Assembly: GCA_037127315.1 (NCBI GenBank)
Contig: JBBBDQ010000403.1
Span: forward strand, 1,314,001-1,378,000
DNA: 64,000 nucleotides
Direction: 5' to 3'
From: Ascarosepion bandense
Lineage: Eukaryota > Mollusca > Cephalopoda > Sepiida > Sepiidae
The stretch's first letter is position 1; each line of letters opens with the position of its first letter. The position numbers and the translations under genes were made by a program. The notes below the pieces were generated by a model that searched no databases, was not told the origin of the DNA, and saw nothing but the letters and a program-made list of their open reading frames with translations. Positions 9,005 to 20,991 of this stretch are shown here, in pieces.

Positions 9005-9553
9005 ATTTGTTCCCCGAAGGCCTTTACCCCGTCAAATCTTTCCTAAACTTCCTTAATTACAAGCAAATGTATTTGCTGAACTCAAATCGATAATTGTTTA
9101 TTGAAGAAACCTACCTTCTTTCCTGTTATCGATCAGAATAAAATCGGACTATATCTCACCCCTTACCACCGTTCTCATATCTGATTCACCACTGAATGAC
9201 TTGACGCGTAAGATACTTATTTCGGCCTGTTTACTTCCTTTGAGCAAATACTCCGCGATTTGTTTGGTTTCGGAACTCAATTTCAGCGTAATAATTGCAA
9301 AAAGGAAGTAAATTAGTCGAAAAATCGGCAAACTACGCGTGAAGTCATTCTGCAGTGAATAACATTTTTTGAAGCGTGGTTACGGGGTGAGATAAACAGC
9401 GAAAAGAAGTTCGATATTTTTCTGGTTGTAAACTTGAAAATAGGTAGGTTTCGTCAATAAACAATTATCGATTTGAGTTCAGCATTTACATTTGCACGGA
9501 AATAAGGAAGTTTTGGAAAGATTTGAAGGGATAAAGGTCTTCGGGGAACAAAT
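9005..9553. mobile_element. Fold-back / MITE-like element with about 170-bp inverted ends
   Basis: The left end (ATTTGTTCCCCGAAGGCC at 9005) is matched by the reverse complement of the right end (ATTTGTTCCCCGAAGACC, ending at 9553). Good complementarity extends about 170 bp inward, including AATCGATAATTGTTTATTGA on the left. The middle (about 9180-9370) has shorter, weaker pairing. Non-coding. No convincing TSD was identified. It may be a non-autonomous DNA transposon. Confidence 0.75.
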
Positions 9554-9945
9554 AAAAAATTTACCGAATGTAAAAAGGCAGTTTTTAGTTTCCAGAAAGA
9601 GAACAGGCTAACAAAGTATACAAATGTGTTAAATGGCTTCCCTCTGATTTTGAATAGAAGAACTAATTGATATTTTTATTTACAAGTTAGCATGTTATTT
9701 TGGAACAGGCTATGTCTACCCACATGTCAACATAGCATTTCTAGCGTTTCTCCCAAAAGATTGTATCTCTGTAGAGACCGGGCGATTCATACTAATTAGT
9801 GGAGAAGAATGAATGTATCGTGTTCATAAAAAAAGTAAAAGTTAACAATAGTGTTAAAAAATAAATATAATAAAATAGTTATAATAACTACAATTATTAA
9901 CTCACTCAATCTAAACCAATGAGAATCGACCCAACTTTTCTTTCT

Positions 9946-10004
<59 letters not shown>

Positions 10005-11530
10005 ACATTGTCACTATCGTACAAGCAGTTCACACAGGCAGGTCATTAACACGTGCATCAATGAATTTTGTTTCCTTTTCCTTTTCAGGCTATTATAGTA
10101 ACATTTAACTTTTACCACTCAATAAAAATTTGAGGTAAGAAAACCCCGGAGACTTCTTGTATTTTTTCAGCTCAATTATTTGAACGCACATCTATATGCA
10201 AAAAAAAAAAATGAAAAAGACTGTATACACTTTGCATATTTTTTCATCTTATCCTTCTGCCAGATTTCAGTCCATATTTTATTTACATCTGATCTCGCAC
10301 TCACAATTTTATCCAGTATTACTGGCTCTTCTTTCTCCAAAACAACATAAAAAACAGACGATAATATTTGTTTTGTTGTTTCTGTGTTTTACTGTTTCTC
10401 ATTTTTACGAGGATTTTTGTATATTTAAATGTTAGTGGGTTTATAATTATTTACACAGAGTTATAACTCCCCTACAAATGCTATCTCAACACTATTTGAA
10501 CAGAAAGAAACAGCAATTATCAGATCAAAGGTTGTAAGAGTTTTTGTGTAGCAACTAATTACTGAAAACCAATATTTGAAAGATAAGTGACTGAAATGAA
10601 TGATAATGAAAAAACTGGGTATTTATTTCATGTAAAATTGCTGACTCATTGATTTGCATATCTTATCTCCAAGTGATTCTATCAAGCTTTATAAATAGTG
10701 CAACATTAGTTTTATTTAATCATGGTTTCCTAATCTAAATTTATTTTGAAGAACAAAATCTTCAGTTTTCATTTAAACATATGCCTGACATCATAATAAT
10801 CATCATCATTTTTGCTAGAAAAGCATATTTACCATGAATTGCTCATGGGTTAGAAGTAAGAACAAATGAAAATGTCCTATCCCATATTCAAAATGAAATT
10901 TAGATAATTTACATAGATGCGTCAATACATCTGGATCAGAGATAGTAAAGCATTTATTGCAAAACGATCAGTATGGTTGGTCTAATAACCAAGATATACT
11001 GAAGAAAGCTCATAAGGATTTTCACCTAAAGGTCTTAGAGTGTGTATATATATATATATATTTCAGCGGGAATATTAACAGCCTTTGATGATTATATATT
11101 TAGTATTGTTAACATTCTGTCTTTGGTGTTTTCGTATTTGTTGTATATATTTTTCAGTGTTTGAAAGAAGATTGAACACCACTTAAGTTATTTTTTTTTT
11201 TTTTTTTGTGGAGAGGGGCTCTTTTGTTTTACAATTTACATCTTTATATTAACTCCAAGTTTGTTTTTGCAATCCTTTTTTTATTTTGATATGCTCATTG
11301 CTATTGCAATTATTATATGTTGTAACATAGTAAAATATGAAAATAATAATCCTGATTAGAAGGATGAGTTCTGACAAAACAAACTGTAAGGCGTATGGTG
11401 TCCACAAGAGAGTAAAATCTAATGTTTTCAATATCATGATCAGCAGTAGTATTAATTAATATCATTTATAGTCTGGTATTATCTTTTTAAAATACTTTAT
11501 TGATTCTTCTCTTTCTTTTGTCCTTAATTC
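9554..11530. other. AT-rich sequence without recognised genes
   Basis: Contains a (CA)n microsatellite at 9950-10001, a (TA)n at about 11046-11061 and poly(T) near 11190. I see no coding exon, no TIR and no SINE promoter boxes. Confidence 0.6.
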
Positions 11531-11539
11531 TAGAAGGAG

Positions 11540-12020
11540 TTGTTAGGGTGCTGTTGTTCTGAGCTGTCCACTATTTCCCTCCATCTGTCATGGTTGTGTA
11601 ACAGAGCCTCAGTTTTCATGAACAGTTTCTTGGTGTGCTCATCATGTGGTGTGTCTTGGACGTTTTAACCTGATAAAGCTCGTCCCTCTCTAGGTTAGAC
11701 CACAGCTGATGTCCTCTAACTAGGAGGCTTGTCTTGGTCATGAATATGCGGCTGTTGTAGTTCATCTGAGGAATCCTTTCACCCTGGTTAGTGACCTGCA
11801 TCAAGGAGATCCTTCAAGCAGTGGTACCATGTTAACACCACCACTTAATATGAGGTTAGCCCGTCAGCTGAAATGGTTTACAAGGGCATGGCAACTTGGA
11901 TCCATCACATGAAAGATTTAGAAGATGGTTGAGGACCAATGATGCCCCTCCACCTGAAGGTGCAGTGTGCCAGATATCAAAGATATCCAGAACCCCCTAT
12001 ACCCAAATTTGTTGATTATG
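11540..12020 (-). pseudogene. Possible decayed LINE 3' region
   Basis: GC content rises relative to the flanks. Minus-strand frames contain a WREIV-like stretch (about 11560) and a Met-rich 62-codon ORF (11616-11804). The pattern is compatible with the degenerate end of a LINE ORF2, but no decisive motif is visible and no tail is recognised. Confidence 0.25.
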
Positions 12021-12858
12021 GAGACTGATTTAAGCGAAATCAAATTCATCATAATCACACATATAAAATGGTGTTCTTTACATTGAAAAAGAAGTCTTAC
12101 GCATATTGCAAATTAATAATTAAATTTGTTTATTTTAGATTGTGGGAGATGATAATTGATTGGATTATTTGATTACTTTTTTACATGCATGAAATTAAAA
12201 ATATAAAATAGCGACAATTTGGCATAACACCCATCGTAGTTATTAACGGAATTTTTATCTGGTATTTTCACTATATAATGTTTAATCTGGAAAGTGACCA
12301 CCATTGAATTAAGTGCACTGACAAGAAGGTAAATTATGTTGTAAAATAAATATTTTTTATCACGTAAAATGTAAAATAAATGCTTTTTTCTTAATTAGAT
12401 TTACTGATGCACCAATAAATATATATATATATAGTGTTTAATTGTGATCATGTTTAGAGTTAAAATTTGTTGTTTCTTAGTGGTTTTTACTGCTAAAATG
12501 TATTTTGGCAAGCAGGTATGTTATCGTAAAGTGCTTGATATCAGGGTGCAGATAAAGTGTTGATAAGTACAGAACTTGTCCCTTTACCAGAACCGATTCT
12601 CAGAAAAATCAACCAATCATAAAGAAAAAGAAAAAGAAGAATAACCAACCAATCACAAACAAAACCACTCCTACAAAAACACACCATATTCTATATAAAC
12701 AAGAAAAAACTAGGACTTAACGGAAAACAGCCCTGGCCAGTGAGAACATCATAACAGTGTCCTAATTAAACTTCAAAGTTGGCATAAATTTTCTCTGTTA
12801 AAGAGACAAACTCCTTAATGAGCTATAGTTTATAACTGAAATGACGTTTTGGGTTTTC

Positions 12859-12861
<3 letters not shown>

Positions 12862-12917
<56 letters not shown>
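12862..12917. repeat. (TA)n microsatellite
   Basis: About 55 bp of TA. To its left (12613, 12649) are two CCAAT motifs and at 12693 a TATATAA, which may be chance in this composition. Confidence 0.95.
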
Positions 12918-12920
<3 letters not shown>

Positions 12921-13616
12921 TAATATAGTTTACATTGCAACACGGAAATTTCTATGTTTCGAGATTTTTACCTCATCATCAGGCAATGTTAGGTCATTGT
13001 TGTGAAAATTATTTTCATTTGAATATAAGAAACAATACGTTTGTTATTTATGGATGTGGGAAGACAGAAAAATTTATGTGTGTGTTCAATTTAACTAATC
13101 AAAATAGAGATCTACTTTAAATTTGAAAAAAAAGTTTATATTTTTGGGGAATACGTTATTTCTTCTTTCAATCTTAACCGCAAAAGTATCAGTCGATCAA
13201 AACCCTTGTCAAAACTCCATTTCCGTTCATGTATCCACTATTGTTACAAGATTATTCTCTCAGTTTTCTCTATATGTCATCAGTTTCTAAAACAATAAAG
13301 AAAAAAGAAAAGAAAACATAAGTTAGATCAAAAAATATAAATATATTGAGTGTAATTATAGTATTTTTATTTCGATTCAGAATTAATTTATTCTAATTTT
13401 TCCTAAAATTCTTAATTTGTAAAGAACATTTTTAATACCTATTTATTTATTAAAAATTTTAAAATTCATTTTATTATTTTTATAAAATCTATTATACTAT
13501 TCTTATATTCTAACTTTTAATATCATAATACACTTTTTTTAAATATCTATTTAATTATTAAAATTTTTTTGGAATCAAGTATGAATTATAAGATAAGAAA
13601 CAAATAGGAAATGTTT

Positions 13617-13708
13617 ATAAATTTAACATGTTTCGTTTTTAACTGATTTCTATAAATTTCTGACGAAGCTTAAATAAAAGTGAAGCATGTTAAATTTATA
13701 AATATTCC
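13617..13708. repeat. Hairpin-forming inverted repeat
   Basis: The block TTTATAAATTTAACATG on the left is repeated inverted as CATGTTAAATTTATAAA on the right. Pairing extends with few mismatches to about 24 bp per arm around a loop of about 40 nt. Confidence 0.7.
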
Positions 13709-13732
13709 TATGTTCGCATATAGCTAGCTAGC

Positions 13733-13793
<61 letters not shown>
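13733..13793. repeat. (GATA)n microsatellite
   Basis: About 15 GATA units preceded by three GCTA units. Confidence 0.97.
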
Positions 13794-13795
<2 letters not shown>

Positions 13796-15981
13796 TGGGC
13801 AACTGGTGAATTCTCTTGTTGATTTTATACATATGAAGGTCTAACAGTTCAGTTGTTAGAACTGAACCAACAGACTACCCACACATCTAATTTGATTATA
13901 GTGGGGAAGGCATAAGAAATTTAGCCATTTGGGTTTTCTTTATATTAAAAATTCAATTGTCCGAATTAGAAACAATAATAAAATAAAGATAAAGAAAATA
14001 TGGGTCTGCCTGTTAAATAAATCAGTTGCTTTTATAAACATATATGTACATGAATTCAAAAGATTTAAAAAGTGTTAAAAGTAGTTTAGAAAAGATTATA
14101 AATATTTGGTCTACAATAAAAAAAAATCTGTGGTTGATAAAAGACTTTCATCGTTACCAAAGAGTCACTGGCCATCTTTGCTGTTGTTGAAATGATCCAT
14201 TTGAAGTTGATAACACGTTTCTTTTAACAGTAACACAAACTGTGAGGGAAGGAAAAAGCTATGTAACCACGGCATAGAGACAGTTAGATCTCTGTTCTTT
14301 GAAAGTCGAAATTTGTGGTTTTTATTAGTAATTTTTGTCCCAAAAGTAAGCATGAATAAAATAGGCATTTAGTTTTCTCTGATTGCTCAAATATTTTACA
14401 CATTGATGTTAATTTCTAATCAATAGAAACTTTGATTTAAATGGCATGTGTTGTATTGTGGAACCTTTTTGGCATATTTGTAATATTGTCTTATATTGGG
14501 TAAAAAAAAGTTTGGGCATGTTTTAATATGGTTATGTATGTCAGCATGTAATTGTGTTGGAAATATCGTTTTTTTCCAATAAAAGCCCCTGTAAAAACAG
14601 CCAGACTTTTCAGAAGAACTGATCACAGATAGATTGTTTTTTAATTAAAACCAGAAAAGATTTTTAGAGTGTAAAAATTCTTTTAGAGATAATAATAATT
14701 TTCTAATATTAATTAGGTACTTCCGTTCATTTTTCTATACCTAAATTTTAATTTTAATTTTAAAAATGAATAGGTTAACTTCAAGCTTTAAAATTGGCTT
14801 TAATTGAAAGCCAAGGGATTAAATTTAGTAATTCCAGTAAGCAAAATACTCTGGTGAATTTTAAACCGAAATTATATTGATCGGAAACAAAAATTTTCTA
14901 AATTAAAAAAAAGTTTTACAAATTTCAAAATTTCTGCCATTTTTCATCGATTGTAAATAGAAACCAATTCTCAGTTTTAAAAAAAATCTTACAAAAATAA
15001 AATACACCTCGCTGACACATTATTTTCTCCAAATTACCGAATTTAAACTTACTTTAAGTTGACTTGAAACAAGAATTATTTGCTTACTGCTTGAAAAATG
15101 TTTCAAAAAGCATTTCTCAATTACGGTAGCCTTGTTATCACAGCTGTCAACATCTTATCAGCAGCCGACAACTGATGATTTACAGTATCCGGCCAAAAGT
15201 ATGGAAGACGAATTTGGTATAAATCTTATTCATACAAAAATCGTTTTTTTTTATTTTTAACTATGTTAAAATTAAAATTTTAGCACAGTTTTCAGCAATT
15301 ATCCAATATTTGATGGAATTTTAGTTAGTTTAGCTTTGTAGGCCTACGTTTGAAGATGTTTTATGAAAAATAAAATTAAAATAATATAAAAATTTCTTTT
15401 GAAAAAATTTACAATTTAGTAACAGATTGAAAATAACGGCAGAGGTAACTCAATAATTTATGAAATGTTATGGCATTTATTAATTTTTATTTTGAATATC
15501 TATTTTTCATATTATTTTTAAGCACCTCCACAAATTGTGAATTTCACAATTATTATTATTATTATTTTAACAAAATTAGAAAATTAGGAATTAAAATGTA
15601 AAAGTTGCTTTAAATGTTTAAGTAATGACTTGCAAAACAGGCTGTTGAATTTTATAAACGTCTTGAAGAGACTTGAATCAGAATCAAAGTGAGGTTTCTG
15701 TCGTTTGCCATGTAAGGGGAATAATCCAAAACACTTGTTAACTTCTAAAATAAATACAACCCCTATGGAAACTTGTTATGACCCCTATAGAACATCGTAC
15801 TTAAATGAACATATTTATTTACACACAATTTTTTTTTTTTTTTTACTTATTTTAAAAATATAATTGGTGAAACAGTTTTATTATATTTTTTATTTTTTGA
15901 TAGCCAATATAATCATCAATTCTTAACTAAAAAAAGGACAACAGTTCTTTAAAAGATTTTAAAAAGATTTTTAAAACTTTA

Positions 15982-15983
<2 letters not shown>

Positions 15984-16030
<47 letters not shown>
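15984..16030. repeat. (AAT)n at the 5' edge of the Dong-like LINE
   Basis: About 15 AAT units immediately precede LINE-coding sequence. Paralogous copies of the host TIR element lack an (AAT)n array at the equivalent place, for example around 51970-51990 and 62610-62640. Confidence 0.95.
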
Positions 16031-16032
<2 letters not shown>

Positions 16033-18004
16033 TTTAAAGACTTTAAATATATACAAGATATCGCCCGTCATCATCAATTTCATCAAACAGTGCATGTCTA
16101 TATGGAAAACAACCCTTTACCTCAATCATATAAATGGAACCTATAAGTCTGATGAAATAAACATCAAAAGAGGTATATTTCAAGGTGATTCTTTATCTCC
16201 CTTACTATTCTGCATATCATTAATAGCACTAACCAGTCAACTTAATAAGACAGAATGTGGTTATAAAATAGGCCAAAAGAAAATAAGCCATCTATTTTAC
16301 ATGGATGACTTAAAGTTATATGCTAAGAATGATAATGAGCTGGAAGGTCTTCTGCAAACTGTAAAATGCTTCAGCGAAGACATTGGAATGAAATTTAATT
16401 TGAATAAATGTGCTAAAGCTACAGTTTTACGTGGATCAATACAAGAAACATCCTCAATTAGCCTAGACCCTGCTGTAACAATAAAAGAATTGAAACCAGA
16501 AGAAGCTTATAAATACCTAGGTGTAAATGAGAGCAAAAACATTCACCATAAAAAAATGAAAGAAATAGTGCGTAAAGAGTACTATAGAAGGCTACGAATG
16601 ATATTAAAAACTGAATTAAATTCACAGAATAGAGTTATGGCCATTAATAGCCTTGCAATCCCAGTTGTCCAATATAGCTTCAACATCTTAAACTGGACTC
16701 TAAACGACATCAGGCGAATGGATGCTAAAACAAGAAAGCTTCTTTCTAAGCATAGGATGCATCACCCAAAGGCTGATGTAGACCGTCTATACATACCCCG
16801 TAAAGAAGGTGGAAGGGGTCTTATTCAGCTGGAATTGTCATACAAGACAACAACTATTGGCTTACTAACATACATAGAAACAACAAAGGATTGGATGATA
16901 CAATTAGTAAGGCAACATGAAGAAAGAAAGAAAAAATATTCAATAATAAAAGAAGGCAGTAAATACAAACAAGAATTACAGTTAGTAGATTCTGTAGAAA
17001 AGCAAAACAGTAGCCAAGAACCAACTATTGCGGCAAAAAATATGAAAATGAAAGCCAAAGATAAAGCTCTTGAAAAGATGAAACAGCGCTGGCAAGACAA
17101 ACCTCTGCATGGCCAATATCCAGTACGTGCCAATAAATCCAATGTTGACAAAGTTAATACTCATCGATGGTTACGTGCATCTGGATTAAAGTCTGAAACT
17201 GAAGGATTTATACTTGCAGCACAAGACCAAAGTCTTTTCACGAGAAACTTTCAGGCAAATATTATGCATAATAATATGGATCCAAAATGCAGGTTTTGTG
17301 ATAAACACCAAGAAACAATAGACCACCTAATCTCAGGCTGTTCTGTGCTTGCCCCAAACGAATATAAAAATCGCCACGATAGGGTTGGGCAATATTTACA
17401 TTGGGCAATGTGCAAACATTATGGAAAAGCTGTAAACAAACACTGGTATGAACATCATCCAGCACCGGTTACAGAAATAGAAGATGTAACCATTCTATGG
17501 GATTACACCATCTACACAGACAGAAAAATTGAAGCAAACAGGCCAGACATTATTGTTAAAAACCAGAAGGAGAAAACTTGTCTATTAATTGATATGGCTT
17601 GTCCAGCGGATTGTAACATAGCAATCAAGGAATTTGAAAAACTGTCAAAATATAAAGACCTGGAAATTGAAATAGAAAAAATGTGGAAATTGAAAACAAG
17701 AGTTGTGCCAGTGATAGTAGGTGCACTTGGAATGATAAAAAATGGAACAAAACAACACATTGAAAGAATCCCTGGAAACCCCAGCTTAAGAGATATACAA
17801 AAAATTGTATTATTAAGTACAGCCCACACACTAAGGAAAACGTTATCTATGTAATGCTGGGGATGATAGGGAGGATAGAAAAACATGAAATGGAGTCATA
17901 ACAACACGCCACTACCTGCCTTAGGTCTCCCCGCAGACTTGGTTGGTAGTGAGACCAATGCAGAAATCTAAATATGATGAAAAATGACATAATAATAATA
18001 ATAA
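16031..18004 (+). mobile_element. 5'-truncated Dong/R4-type non-LTR retrotransposon at an (AAT)n site
   Basis: RT-coding sequence starts abruptly after (AAT)n at 16030 and is in frame with the 586-codon ORF at 16094. After the stop come about 135 bp of 3' UTR and a short (AAT)n ending near 18004, where the host TIR element resumes. The endonuclease is restriction-like and C-terminal (see CDS), as in the R2/R4/Dong/NeSL group. Dong of Bombyx is known for insertion in TAA repeats, and the flanking repeats here agree. The missing 5' part (N-terminal zinc fingers and early RT motifs) is typical truncation. Confidence 0.8.
16094..17854 (+). CDS. Reverse transcriptase with C-terminal restriction-like endonuclease (partial)
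   Basis: 586 codons with no internal stop; the frame is also open upstream to 16031. RT motif GIFQGDSLSP is at residues 27-36 and the catalytic YMDD at 69-72. A thumb-like region follows. A Lys/Gln-rich linker lies at about 275-350. A CCHC knuckle has Cys399, Cys402, His411 and Cys416 (CX2CX8HX4C). The restriction-like endonuclease core has Pro484-Asp485 and Asp500 in an LLIDMACP context. These last two domains at the C terminus define RLE-type LINEs. The N-terminal DNA-binding region and the first RT motifs are absent, so the protein is unlikely to mobilise itself. An uninterrupted frame this long in AT-rich DNA suggests a young insertion. The first Met is not the native start. Confidence 0.9.
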   Translation: MSIWKTTLYLNHINGTYKSDEINIKRGIFQGDSLSPLLFCISLIALTSQLNKTECGYKIGQKKISHLFYMDDLKLYAKNDNELEGLLQTVKCFSEDIGMKFNLNKCAKATVLRGSIQETSSISLDPAVTIKELKPEEAYKYLGVNESKNIHHKKMKEIVRKEYYRRLRMILKTELNSQNRVMAINSLAIPVVQYSFNILNWTLNDIRRMDAKTRKLLSKHRMHHPKADVDRLYIPRKEGGRGLIQLELSYKTTTIGLLTYIETTKDWMIQLVRQHEERKKKYSIIKEGSKYKQELQLVDSVEKQNSSQEPTIAAKNMKMKAKDKALEKMKQRWQDKPLHGQYPVRANKSNVDKVNTHRWLRASGLKSETEGFILAAQDQSLFTRNFQANIMHNNMDPKCRFCDKHQETIDHLISGCSVLAPNEYKNRHDRVGQYLHWAMCKHYGKAVNKHWYEHHPAPVTEIEDVTILWDYTIYTDRKIEANRPDIIVKNQKEKTCLLIDMACPADCNIAIKEFEKLSKYKDLEIEIEKMWKLKTRVVPVIVGALGMIKNGTKQHIERIPGNPSLRDIQKIVLLSTAHTLRKTLSM

Positions 18005-18769
18005 AAATGAAAACAATTCTTTCAAAATTTTATTAGTAATCAAATTTTTTTTTCTGACTATAATGTCCTTAATTATTATTATTTATTCCAGCAATTAAAA
18101 GCTTCTCAAATTAAATTATATCAGAGTTTTATTGCATTTTTTATTTTACTCTTCGGAGCAGATTTTCTGATAGGGCTGAATAATTTTAAATTAAAAAAAA
18201 TAGATTATTTATATTTCCCAATGAGTTCTGTGTTTAACTAATAAAAAGTAATTTGCATAAATTAAAATTTATTAAAATTTCATGAATTTATGTGGAAGGG
18301 TGGGTAACAGAGTTAAAAAAAAATTCTTTTCATCAATATTTTAAAAAAAATAATTTTAAAAATAATTTTATTCATTTGTGGATGAGTAATGAAAGTTTCA
18401 TTAAAATCTGACAGTTATTTGATTTTTGCGAGAATTTCCAAATTAATGTGTTTGTCACTGAAAAAAGTGAGTTACATAAAAATTATGTGATTGATTGTAA
18501 ACAGTCATAACATTTTCTGCAATGCTAACTCAAATCAAAACAAAATTTTCTGCCATAATTTCGAACATGTTAAAAGTTAAAAATTTTATAAAATAAATAA
18601 AAATTACCTTGATCTTTCATCTTAATAATATTATAAACATTTTGATAGAAAATGTTCATTTTATTAAATTTTGAACCTTTTTAATTCATACTATGCTGGG
18701 TTTTTTTGTGATGTAATGGAGGTACCTAAATTAATTAACCTCTAGTTGGGAGAGAAGATGTGGATTTAT

Positions 18770-18996
18770 ACTTTTCTCAAAAGTATTTGCACATAAGTAA
18801 ATATCACAAATCCAACAGGAATTGGTACTTGACTCTCAGATTAACAATTTTTGAATCCTTATCAATTACACAATCCGCATATCCAGACTTTCAGCATCTG
18901 ATATTTTCAAGTGGTACTGATCAGGCTCAATGTTGCTTAACTTCGGTGACCATATGAAAACAGGTATTTTAATGTGATGTGGCTGTAAGCTATATT
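18770..18996 (-). mobile_element. Chimeric 5S rRNA/tRNA-like SINE, unit C
   Basis: The best preserved 5S head of the three copies. On the minus strand, from 18996: GCTTACAGCC, then GTCACCGAAGTTAAGCAAC, then GAGCCTGATCAGTACC and a short AATATCAGATGCTG, in the order seen in eukaryotic 5S rRNA and covering nearly its whole length. It continues into tRNA-like sequence (TGTGTAATTGATAAGG as A-box region, AAGTACCAATTCC as B-box region) and the shared central domain (TTACTTATGTGCAAATAC). No TSD was found. Confidence 0.78.
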
Positions 18997-19261
18997 TTGA
19001 AGAATAGCAGTCTATAAAAGTGAGACCATAATGAGGAACATCAGTTTAATCAACAGTTGGTAAGGAGAAAAAGACTGTCTTAATACATACCAATTCACAT
19101 TGGTATGTATCTTAAATTTAAAAAAGTCAGCATATCAGTTATTCAAACATCAATTTCTGTATTGTCTATATCTTTGAAACACTAATATTCCAGGATTTGT
19201 TTGGACAACTGAACTTTCTTTTCGTGCTTTTGATGTTATCACATTTTACCAGTTGGTTCAA

Positions 19262-19335
19262 TCAACTTCTTCTTCTTCTATGTGCCCTGTCCCTTCAAGG
19301 CGATCATGGCTCTCCACGTCTCCCTATCCCTTGTG
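19262..19335 (-). mobile_element. LINE 3'-end fragment with (GAA)n tail
   Basis: On the minus strand this reads as a LINE ORF2 terminus (RDRETWRAMIALKG, then a stop two codons later) followed by GAAGAAGAAG. It is the same family as 246-536. Confidence 0.65.
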
Positions 19336-19961
19336 ACTCTTGTTCAATGAACAGCCTGCTTCAATAAAGATCAGTTGTCAAAACACATCTTGAAATCGAT
19401 TTTTATATTTATCTTTTGCTGGCTTGATTTAAGAAATAAAGTTTTTCTTTTCCATTAAAATTTGCTTATTTCTTATTCATAATTATTTAGAGAGTTATTA
19501 TTTATTATTGTTAATATTTTTATGGTGTGAATTATGTGTGGTTTGTCCAGAAACTATCCAGCAATTTTGAATATCTTAAGAATCAATTAACTTTGATGTA
19601 ACTTAGTAATAAATAAGAGTGGAAATATTTGTGCATGTGTGAACAGACACTCTCCAGTGTGCTTATTCAATCAGTAGTGAGCTGAAACTGAATAAGCTTG
19701 TATATTGTGTAATTGATGTATTCACAGTAAATTTTGTTTTGTGAAATTTGGATATTCAACAGGGGAAACTATTTTAATGTTTAAGAAAACTTTTGTGAAG
19801 GAGTCAGAGAATAAAGTTCAGATAAAGTTTCTATAATAATGGTTTGAGCTTAACCAGGAAATGATTCAAGCTCAAGACATTGAACAGTCTAGAATTCAGA
19901 ATGAGAGCGAGATGAAATCAAAGGGAATCAGTGGCTGACAGTTTGTTTTTTTTTTTGTTTT

Positions 19962-20262
19962 TTAATAATTTCACCCCAAGCAAGGCAGGATCATTATTTG
20001 TACGCAGGGGGGTTACAGTGAGAGAAAAAACAAGGTACAAAGGCAGTTGAAGAAAGGATAAAAGATGGATGGGATCTAAGGAGATAGAAGATGGCAATTA
20101 ACATGGGATTTGAACTATTTTTGTTTTTCAGGGAAGCATGTAAATGGAAGTAAGTGTGAGAAAAGAAACTGTTAGAATAGAATATGCAGTTACATTTACC
20201 TATTTTAATGGTAAAAGGGTGGGACCTTGATGCCAATCTACATAAATTCATGTGGTTAGGAA
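19962..20262 (-). mobile_element. CR1/jockey-like LINE 3' fragment
   Basis: The minus strand encodes the decayed C-terminal end of the ORF2 seen at 4239 and 32413 (ASRSHPFTIK, FYSNSFFSHT) and ends with the family tail (CCTTGCTTGGGGTGAAAT, then T/A-rich sequence). Confidence 0.7.
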
Positions 20263-20324
20263 ACTAGGGTAAGGAGCTCATCAGAAAGGTTGCCATGAAA
20301 ATATTTGTAGAAATGGTAGATTTA

Positions 20325-20770
20325 TAAATTTTTTTTTTTTTTTTTTTTTAATCATTTCACCCTGAGCAAGGCAGAAACGCCACTGATGTGCAGGGGGCTA
20401 CATAAATGTAAAAAGATTAATTAGAAAAGAGTGAGGAGTACAAACTAGTTAGAAAGGAACAATAGAAAGCTGAGAAAGCAGGTGCGATGACAGATACATA
20501 GGTGGAGAGAAAGGGAAGGTTATACAGGGGTGGGGAGAGAGCTAGAGTCCAGTGGTTAATAGATGAGTATTGACTTTGCATTTAAATTTCTGGAGGTTGT
20601 AGCCATCAGGAAAGCAGGAATACGGGAGCGAGTTCCACAGGCGGGAAGTGCGAGAGAAGAAGCTGCAGGAGTAGAATTGTCGTCTGTATTTGGATAGATT
20701 CTGATGAGAAGAATTTTCTGCCCTGACACAGAGACCCAACCTAGCAATAGATGCAGCTATAGACTCAATG
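20325..20770 (-). mobile_element. CR1/jockey-like LINE 3' fragment with poly(A) tail
   Basis: The minus-strand frame at 20542-20739 contains the C-terminal signature FFSRTSRLWNSLPYSCFPDGYN. The 3' UTR runs to the tail CCTTGCTCAGGGTGAAATGA and a long A run (T run at about 20329-20350 on the plus strand). Tail to tail with the 19962 fragment, so these are two separate insertions. Confidence 0.75.
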
Positions 20771-20991
20771 TAGTCATTCCACTGCCACTGCTGCTGGCTG
20801 TCATGCTTAAAGTGCTGCTGGCCATGATTTGATTACTGCTGCTGCAGTTAAAGACTTGATGACATTTGTATTTCTTTATTATTGGTTCCCATACTGGACA
20901 AAGGATTATAATAGAGAGGTAGATGTCTGAAAGAATCAGCACATATGCTAGGCTATGTGAACCTCATTAGTAAGCCTGGCATATAGATAAA

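Larger units (their letters stand above)
14715..18727 (+). mobile_element. AT-rich TIR element (GGTACCTCC family), split by a LINE
   Basis: The left end reads AGGTACTTCC (14715) and the right end GGAGGTACCT (ending 18727), matching the inverted termini of copies at 43424-44835 and 51363-52647. Shared internal landmarks in order: GCTTTAATTGAAAGCCAA, AGCAAAATACTCT, then right of the LINE TTGCATTTTTTATTTTACTC, GAAAGTTTCATTAAAATC, and CATACTATGCTG near the end. A Dong-like LINE (16031-18004) interrupts it. The extra length between about 15300 and 15980 may be another insertion. No transposase, so it is probably non-autonomous. Confidence 0.65.

Noticed and set aside
12613..12700. CCAAT motifs and TATATAA as a promoter
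   Set aside because: No gene or CpG content follows, only (TA)n and AT-rich DNA; such motifs occur by chance in this composition.
13733..13793. CRISPR-like regular repeats
   Set aside because: Simple (GATA)n with no spacers; no repeat-spacer structure anywhere in the window.
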